Of a DNA stretch of 20,017 nt, positions 14,973-20,017 are shown piece by piece. A program made the translations under genes and the position numbers. The notes below the pieces were generated by a model. That model searched no databases, was not told the DNA's origin, and was given only the letters and a program-made list of their open reading frames with translations. Positions within the stretch are counted from its first letter, which is position 1. The number at the start of each line of letters is the position of its first letter. The stretch is from JBBSWA01 sp038046485 (GTDB taxonomy: Archaea > Nanobdellota > Nanobdellia > Woesearchaeales > SM23-78), in contig JBBSWA010000023.1 in assembly GCA_038046485.1 (NCBI GenBank), positions 1-20,017 on the forward strand. The letters run 5' to 3'.

Positions 14973-15251
14973 CTAGTGAGCGATCTCACCATAATTTTTG
15001 ATTATATTTTCAAGTTCTTCCAACTGGGTTTTGGCACGGACAAACGAATCTATAGTCGCTTGCACTTTCTTAAAGGCTTCCCCTTCTGAGATGGGTTGAC
15101 TTGGAAATAAATTTGATAGTTGCTGGGCCGCTAAAACCATGAATTTGATGTACTCGCCAATTAGCTGTTTTGCACGAGTCACTAGTACCTCTTTTTGCAA
15201 AAATTTAACCACTGAACGTAACTCTGAATCTTCTTTCTGGATATAAAGCAT
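14973..15251 (-). CDS. helical hypothetical protein, 92 aa
   Basis: The product is soluble and helical, possibly a small coiled-coil or helical bundle: 'DSELRSVVKFLQKEVLVTRAKQL' then 'EAFKKVQATIDSFVRAKTQLEELENIIKNYGEI'. No family is recognised. A TTTTAACAC element on the minus strand (15272-15280) is about 26 nt before the ATG. It converges with the S-layer gene (137-bp spacer) and is divergent from the zinc-ribbon gene at 15439. Confidence 0.65.
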   Translation of the reverse strand: MLYIQKEDSELRSVVKFLQKEVLVTRAKQLIGEYIKFMVLAAQQLSNLFPSQPISEGEAFKKVQATIDSFVRAKTQLEELENIIKNYGEIAH

Positions 15252-15438
15252 GATCTTGAGCTGTCAAAGGTGTTAAAACGTCTATAATAAAGCGAGTGTA
15301 TTGAGCGAAAAAAGGTGGTGGTTGCATCCTCACTTTTTCCTATTTACGTTTATTAATCTTTCGCTTGAGAAACGCTTTTTCAATTATTTGCTCCTGCACT
15401 TGCGTAAACTATATAAATTTACCCAGAACCATTTCTAT

Positions 15439-15603
15439 ATGGCCTTAGTTGTACGTTGTCCTAAATGCAGGAAAAGCATGCGGTGTGATCCCCGCATTGA
15501 CATCACCAAAGCCATTAAACGTTGCGTTTATTGCGGAAGATACTTTAAAATTCATTCTACCCTAGATAAAAGCCGAATCGTTGGAAGAGACATTCGAACC
15601 TAA
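15439..15603 (+). CDS. 54-aa zinc-ribbon protein (DUF1922-like)
   Basis: The short basic protein has CPKC at 7-10 and CVYCG at 29-33, the two knuckles of a zinc ribbon, plus Cys16. Opening 'MALVVRCPKC' and the 'KRCVYCGRYFKI' half resemble archaeal DUF1922-type ribbons; this match is from memory of the pattern, not a search. The frame is open back to a TTG at 15301, but a TATATAAA box (15410-15417) centred 25 nt before ATG 15439 lies inside that extension, so the short form is chosen. Such ribbons often bind RNA, DNA or the transcription and translation machinery, but nothing here shows which. Confidence 0.75.
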   Translation: MALVVRCPKCRKSMRCDPRIDITKAIKRCVYCGRYFKIHSTLDKSRIVGRDIRT

Positions 15604-15628
15604 TTTCTTTGAATTGGTTGATTTGCGT

Positions 15629-15817
15629 TTAAGAAGACCAAACCACGTTACCCACAAGGTAACCTCCTATCAGAATCAAGACAATTCCTTCCATCAAGTC
15701 AATGCGGTTTAATGTTGCAACGGATAAATTCGCCCCTATCAAGGCAACGCCTACCATCAAACAAGCACATCCTACCACTAACTGAACATTATGCTTCTTT
15801 TTCTTCTTAGGCATCAT
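15629..15817 (-). CDS. small two-helix membrane protein, 62 aa
   Basis: A Lys-rich cytoplasmic start (MMPKKKKKH) is followed by two hydrophobic helices, about residues 11-30 and 41-59, joined by 'SVATLNRIDLMEG'. By the positive-inside rule both ends would be cytoplasmic. No family is recognised. An AT-rich TTTTTATA box (minus strand, 15841-15848) lies about 27 nt before the first of two adjacent ATG codons (15817 and 15814). It converges with the zinc-ribbon gene, with 25 nt between stops. Confidence 0.65.
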   Translation of the reverse strand: MMPKKKKKHNVQLVVGCACLMVGVALIGANLSVATLNRIDLMEGIVLILIGGYLVGNVVWSS

Positions 15818-15974
15818 CTATTCCTTAGCCTTTCTAAGAGTATAAAAATCTTTGCTCCAATTATAATCTTTCTAACGCCTTAAACTGTCCAATTCGATGC
15901 TTTAAAGCCCTATAAACACAATCTAAATCATAAGACTTATATAGCCTGTGAAGGTACTTCCTTTGATTGTAGTA

Positions 15975-16063
15975 AGTAGCGCAAATAACCAAAAAATAGT
16001 TTGCGCTACTCCTATATAGCAAAGCTCTAATCTATTCAAAAGTTAAGGCGCTTTGCTATATTT
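15975..16063 (+). promoter_or_regulatory. gyrA promoter with two perfect inverted repeats
   Basis: Two hairpin-type repeats lie in series upstream of gyrA. AGTAGCGCAAA (15975-15985) pairs with TTTGCGCTACT (16000-16010). ATATAGCAAAGC (16014-16025) pairs with GCTTTGCTATAT (16050-16061). The right arm of the second overlaps the gyrA TATA element (about 16055-16063), centred 26 nt before ATG 16085. A protein bound there would block or adjust initiation, so supercoiling-dependent or repressor control of gyrA is a plausible inference. Confidence 0.65.
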
Positions 16064-16084
16064 CCCTCTTTTTTCGAGGCTGAT

Positions 16085-19000
16085 ATGGCTGAAAACCCTG
16101 AAAAAATCATCGTCCAAGTCATTGAAGACGAAATGAAAACTTCTTATCTAGATTACGCCATGAGCGTTATTGTCGGTCGCGCCCTTCCTGATGTGCGAGA
16201 CGGCCTTAAACCCGCGCATCGGCGTGTTCTATTCGCCATGCATGAATTGGGATTAAGACACAATACGGCCACCAAAAAATCGGCACGTATTGTAGGAGAC
16301 TGCCTAGGTAAATATCATCCCCATGGAGACATTGCTGTTTATGACACTTTGGTTCGTATGGCTCAAGACTTTTCTTTGCGGTACCCTCTTGTCAAAGGAC
16401 AAGGAAACTTTGGCTGCTTTATCAAAGAAACCAAAGTTCAGCTTGCCGATGGTCGAGAACTGAGTTTTGGAGACCTGGTTGAAGAATACCGTCTTGGAAA
16501 AAGGAATTTTACTTTTACTATTACTCGTGAAGGAAGTGTCCGAATTGCGGAAATTAAGAACCCTAGGCTTACGAAGCAGAATGCTTCTCTTGTGAAAGTT
16601 GTCCTTGATAGTGGCCATGAGATCCAGTGTACTCCTGACCATCGCTTTATGCTTTTAGATGGCTCTTATTGTTCTGCTGAGAAACTTGTCCCTGGAATTT
16701 CCCTTATGCCTGGCTATTTTCGTCTCTCACAAAAGGAAGAAAATCCTGAAATGGCAGGGTACAAACTCATCTTTCAACCCATCTTAAAGAAGTGGGGATA
16801 TTGCCATCAATTCGCCGACCTGTGGAATCTTCAACACAAGGTTTATGCACGTGATGCGGGTAGGGTCAGACACCACATTGATTTTAACAAACTCAACAAC
16901 AACCCAACTAATATTCGGCGCATGCACTGGGGAGCTCATCTTAAGCTTCACTCTGAACACGCTGCCGACCTTCATCATTCTGAAGAATACCGAGCGAAAA
17001 TTGCTCAAGGGCGCAAACTTTATTGGGAAGATCCTCAAATCCACGATCAATATGCCAAGCGCTTGTCTGAGCGAAACAAAGAACAATGGAAAGACCCTAT
17101 TTACCGATCTCAGAAAAGTCAATTCCTGAGCATTGTGAATAAAGAATACATTAAAAAACACCCTGAAATCAGGAAAGAGTATAGCAGACGAGCCTCTCTT
17201 ACTCTTAAACGCCTTTGGAAGGATCCTGAATATCGTAAACTATTTCATGAAAAAATAGTTGCTTCAAACAAAAGAAGAGTTACGAACAACACAGGGAAAG
17301 CAAAATTCCTTCGGATTTGTCATGAAGCTATTGCAGAATATCAAGCTTTAACTAAGGAATTTTATGAAGTTGTTCGCCAGAACCAATTCGGAAAAGGATT
17401 TACAACTTGGGAAAAAGGTATTAAGAAATACTTTAATGATGATCTTCAAATCGTTTATGAACAACTCTGCCATAACCACAAGGTTGTCCATATTGAAAAT
17501 CTACATGAGACGGCTGATGTTTATGATCTTACTGTTGAAAAGACCCATAATTTCCTTCTGGCAGCTGGCGTTTTCGTGCACAACTCCGTCGATGGAGACA
17601 ATGCAGCTCACATGAGATACACAGAAGCTAAACTAGCCAAGATCGCTGAAGAAATGCTCCAAGACCTCGACAAAGAAACTGTTGCTTTTGCTCCTAACTT
17701 TGATGGAAGCTTGCAAGAACCACTTGTATTACCTGCTAAACTTCCTAACTTACTTGTGAATGGCAGCTCCGGCATTGCCGTTGGTATGGCTACTAATATC
17801 CCCCCTCACAACCTCAAAGAAGTTTGCCTGGCATTGATTCATCTTATTGATAATCCTCAAGCGAGTCTTTCTGAAATCATGCAACACATTCAAGGACCTG
17901 ACTTTCCAACGGGTGGCCAGATCCTGGGGCGACAAGGCATCATTGAAGCCTACCAAAATGGAAGAGGAAAGATCCATGTCAAAAGCAAAATGGAAGTTGA
18001 AGCCAAGGGCGAGCGAAGCAGCCTCATCATTCAAGAAATTCCTTACATGGTCAACAAAAGCACTTTACTCGAACAAATGGCTGACCAAGTCCGCAATAAA
18101 CACATCGAAGGCATCTCAGATATACGAGATGAGAGCGACCGCGAAGGCATGCGCATTGTCATTGAACTCAAAAAAAGTGCAGATCCCAAAATTGTTGAAA
18201 ACCAACTCAATAGTCACACCAACTGTTCCGTCACCTTTGGCATCATCATGCTGGCCCTAGTAGACAACCAACCCGTTATCTTACCTATTACCTCGCTTCT
18301 CCACCACTACTTGGGCTTTCGAAGACAAGTCGTGCGCAAGCGAACTGAATATGACTTACGGCAAACCCAAGAAAAAGCCCACTTGCTTGAAGGACTCACC
18401 ATTGCCCTGGATCATCTTGACCTTGTTATTGCCCTTATTCGAAAAAGTCCCAGTCCTATCGAAGCAAAGGTCCAACTTGTCAAAGACTACTCCTTAACTG
18501 AGGTTCAAGCAGGAGCTATTCTTGACATGAAACTCCAACGCTTGGCTGCACTGGAACAGAAAAAGATCCGTGAAGAACACAAGCAACTCCTCCAAAAGGT
18601 AAAAGAGCTTCAAGAAATTCTTGAAAGTGAACTGCGCATTTTAAGCATCATCAAGCAAGAACTCCAAGAACTCATTGATACCTATGGTGATGAGCGCCGT
18701 ACACAGATCGTTGATGGAGAAGATTCTGACATGGATGTAGAAGACCTTATTGCTCCTGAAGATGTTGTGATTACCATCACTCAAGCAGGCTATGCCAAAC
18801 GTCTTCCTATGGAAACCTACAAACTCCAAAATCGCGGTGGAAAAGGAGTTATTGGTGCGGGCGTTGGAGAAGAAGACCTGGTTGAACACATCTTTATTGC
18901 ACACACTCATGCTTACTTACTGGTCTTTACTGATCAAGGCAATGTACACTGGCTTAAGGTTCACCAAGTCCCTGAAGCAAGTAGACAAGCTAAAGGTAGA

Positions 19001-19678
19001 GTCCTTGCTAATTTGCTTGACCTTAGTGATGAAAAAATAGCTGCACTTATCCCTGTCAAAACCTTTGATGACCAACACAATCTTTTTATGGCCACTCAAA
19101 AAGGCATTGTCAAAAAAACAAACCTCTCCCTTTACAGTAATCCTCGTAAAGGAGGCATCATTGCTTTAGGCATTGAAGAAGGCGATAAACTCGTTAATGT
19201 CATCCTTACAGATGGAAATCAGCAAATCCTTATGGCTACCCGAGAAGGCATGGCCGTACGCTTCCACGAAAAAGGGGTCCGCCCCATGGGAAGAACCGCA
19301 ACGGGCGTACGAGGCATTAAACTCAAAGGAGAAGATAAGGTTATCGGGCTTGTGACCGCTCCTGACAACAAGACTTTACTTACGGTTACGGAAAAAGGCT
19401 ATGGAAAACGAACCGATGTGGGAGAGTACCGAGAAATCAACCGTGGCGGAAGCGGTGTGCGAAATATCTTATGTACTGATAAGAATGGTAAAGTCGTTAG
19501 TGTGGGCACAGTTGAAGAAAGCGATGAAATTATCATTGTTAGCAAAAATGGAATCATTATTCGTGTGCCTGTGAATAGCATATCAGTCATTGGCCGCAAT
19601 ACACAAGGAGTACGCATCATGAAGATGCACGAAGGAGATTCTGTAAAAGCTGTTGCGAAAATAATGACTGAAAAATAA
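16085..19678 (+). CDS. gyrA: DNA gyrase subunit A with HNH intein
   Basis: The 1197-aa precursor should splice to an 807-aa GyrA, a normal length. With GyrB it introduces negative supercoils. The N-terminal part is canonical ('YLDYAMSVIVGRALPDVRDGLKPAHRRVLF', 21-50, written here across the known motif; 'GKYHPHGD', 75-82). The catalytic tyrosine is Tyr512 in MRYTEAKL. The C-terminal DNA-wrapping domain has the GyrA box QNRGGKG (915-921), which marks a gyrase rather than topoisomerase IV. The intein occupies residues 111-500. Gyrase in archaea is of bacterial origin. No gyrB is next to it, so the partner must lie elsewhere. The TATA box is 26 nt before the ATG and no SD is present. The gene converges with the cysteine-rich gene on minus. 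Confidence 0.97.
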   Translation: MAENPEKIIVQVIEDEMKTSYLDYAMSVIVGRALPDVRDGLKPAHRRVLFAMHELGLRHNTATKKSARIVGDCLGKYHPHGDIAVYDTLVRMAQDFSLRYPLVKGQGNFGCFIKETKVQLADGRELSFGDLVEEYRLGKRNFTFTITREGSVRIAEIKNPRLTKQNASLVKVVLDSGHEIQCTPDHRFMLLDGSYCSAEKLVPGISLMPGYFRLSQKEENPEMAGYKLIFQPILKKWGYCHQFADLWNLQHKVYARDAGRVRHHIDFNKLNNNPTNIRRMHWGAHLKLHSEHAADLHHSEEYRAKIAQGRKLYWEDPQIHDQYAKRLSERNKEQWKDPIYRSQKSQFLSIVNKEYIKKHPEIRKEYSRRASLTLKRLWKDPEYRKLFHEKIVASNKRRVTNNTGKAKFLRICHEAIAEYQALTKEFYEVVRQNQFGKGFTTWEKGIKKYFNDDLQIVYEQLCHNHKVVHIENLHETADVYDLTVEKTHNFLLAAGVFVHNSVDGDNAAHMRYTEAKLAKIAEEMLQDLDKETVAFAPNFDGSLQEPLVLPAKLPNLLVNGSSGIAVGMATNIPPHNLKEVCLALIHLIDNPQASLSEIMQHIQGPDFPTGGQILGRQGIIEAYQNGRGKIHVKSKMEVEAKGERSSLIIQEIPYMVNKSTLLEQMADQVRNKHIEGISDIRDESDREGMRIVIELKKSADPKIVENQLNSHTNCSVTFGIIMLALVDNQPVILPITSLLHHYLGFRRQVVRKRTEYDLRQTQEKAHLLEGLTIALDHLDLVIALIRKSPSPIEAKVQLVKDYSLTEVQAGAILDMKLQRLAALEQKKIREEHKQLLQKVKELQEILESELRILSIIKQELQELIDTYGDERRTQIVDGEDSDMDVEDLIAPEDVVITITQAGYAKRLPMETYKLQNRGGKGVIGAGVGEEDLVEHIFIAHTHAYLLVFTDQGNVHWLKVHQVPEASRQAKGRVLANLLDLSDEKIAALIPVKTFDDQHNLFMATQKGIVKKTNLSLYSNPRKGGIIALGIEEGDKLVNVILTDGNQQILMATREGMAVRFHEKGVRPMGRTATGVRGIKLKGEDKVIGLVTAPDNKTLLTVTEKGYGKRTDVGEYREINRGGSGVRNILCTDKNGKVVSVGTVEESDEIIIVSKNGIIIRVPVNSISVIGRNTQGVRIMKMHEGDSVKAVAKIMTEK
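16415..17584 (+). mobile_element. GyrA intein, 390 aa, with HNH homing endonuclease
   Basis: The intein begins at Cys111, right after GQGNFG, and ends at His499-Asn500, followed by Ser501 of SVDGDNAA. Splicing blocks are intact: block A with Cys1 and 'VQLADGRELSFGDLV'; block B TPDH (183-186); block F 'VYDLTVEKTHNFLL'; block G VFVHN with the +1 Ser. The endonuclease is HNH type rather than the commoner LAGLIDADG: HHIDFNKLNNNPTNI (263-277) followed by His285 and His289. Downstream lie three W-[EK]-D-P repeats (W314, W335, W378) in a charged helical region that probably recognises the target DNA. Mycobacterial GyrA inteins sit further along, next to the active-site tyrosine, so this is a different insertion site. 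Confidence 0.95.
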
Positions 19679-19711
19679 GAAAAGAAAAATAAAGAGAGGT
19701 ACCCTACTCCA

Positions 19712-19987
19712 TTACCCTCCAGCGCATACGCAGCCACTACCGGTATGCGTCTTTCGGCAAGTTCCATAATCACAACCGCCCGTGCAATACGAGCTGCCAT
19801 CTGGAGTCACTTGCTCGCTACATGCTCCACGTATAGCGATCATCTGTCCACCTGTATTAACCTTCTCAGAACCTCCTATACTATTATCTAAACTTCCCAT
19901 TTGTACCTGATTCTGGGCTTTCAACAACACGACTAAAGCAACGATTGCAACTAAAGCCACAATTGCTGTGTTGCATAATTCGGGCAA
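19712..19987 (-). CDS. membrane-anchored cysteine-rich surface protein, about 91 aa
   Basis: A hydrophobic helix (about residues 8-23) near the N terminus is followed by a polar linker and a compact domain with six cysteines (56, 68, 72, 77, 86, 88), enough for three disulphides, and a Gly-rich end. It is probably anchored outside the cell. No family is recognised; the spacing recalls small knottin- or EGF-like folds but the match is weak. The only start in frame is TTG 19987, preceded by an in-frame stop at 20009-20011, so the start is tentative. The promoter may lie beyond the window edge. Confidence 0.6.
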   Translation of the reverse strand: MPELCNTAIVALVAIVALVVLLKAQNQVQMGSLDNSIGGSEKVNTGGQMIAIRGACSEQVTPDGSSYCTGGCDYGTCRKTHTGSGCVCAGG

Positions 19988-20017
19988 CCCTTTGGGTTGG
20001 GGGGATGTTTAGGCTGT

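Noticed and set aside
15301..15438. N-terminal extension of the 54-aa zinc ribbon
   Set aside because: The TATA box at 15410-15417 is inside it and the added sequence is not conserved-looking.
16304..16642. Minus-strand frames across gyrA
   Set aside because: Antisense to strongly conserved gyrase and intein coding sequence; explained by codon bias.
16085..19678. Topoisomerase IV subunit (ParC) instead of GyrA
   Set aside because: A GyrA box (QNRGGKG, 915-921) is present in the C-terminal domain.

Overview
The window looks like chromosomal DNA of a DPANN-type archaeon (Woesearchaeota/Nanoarchaeota-like; the phylum is inferred). The archaeal markers are a Hef helicase-nuclease, a single-chain fused PriS/PriL-type primase, an archaeal S-layer glycoprotein and TATA-box promoters. 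Almost every gene has an AT-rich TATA element centred 25-28 nt before its start codon and no Shine-Dalgarno, so most mRNAs should be leaderless. That spacing was used to choose starts. Only the small repeat protein at 2958 and the S-layer gene at 12109 have an SD.

Layout. 1-2814: a partial TolB-like lipoprotein on minus, then on plus a hypothetical protein, a TraB-family protein and a membrane protein with the M50 site-2-protease layout but a degenerate active site. 2958-5467: a small basic protein made of two near-identical repeats, then Hef. 5494-6931 (minus): a small membrane protein and an HtpX-like M48 protease, separated by a 352-bp spacer with a large nested inverted repeat. 6968-8117: a short accessory stretch holding two MITE-like elements in opposite orientation, a secreted hypothetical protein and a 42-aa zinc ribbon. 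8118-11768: an amino-acid permease fused to a SAM methyltransferase, a small helical protein on minus and the primase. 11752-12108: an array of stem-loops leading into the S-layer gene (12109-14835). 14973-15817: three small genes, one a zinc ribbon and one a two-helix membrane protein. 16085-19678: DNA gyrase subunit A interrupted by a 390-aa intein with an HNH endonuclease. The window ends with a cysteine-rich, membrane-anchored protein on minus.

Working together: Hef, primase and gyrase serve replication, fork repair and supercoiling. The S-layer protein, permease fusion, HtpX, M50-like protein, lipoprotein and cysteine-rich protein belong to the envelope. No tRNA, rRNA or CRISPR array was found.

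The most interesting signal is the MITE pair (6977-7189 and 7911-8072). With the second copy reversed, they share terminal repeats, internal sequence blocks and a three-helix nested fold whose stems differ by compensatory changes. Each is flanked by a 9-bp target duplication and sits a few bases upstream of a TATA box. Also notable are the GyrA HNH intein, the permease-methyltransferase fusion and the inverted repeats around the gyrA and S-layer promoters.
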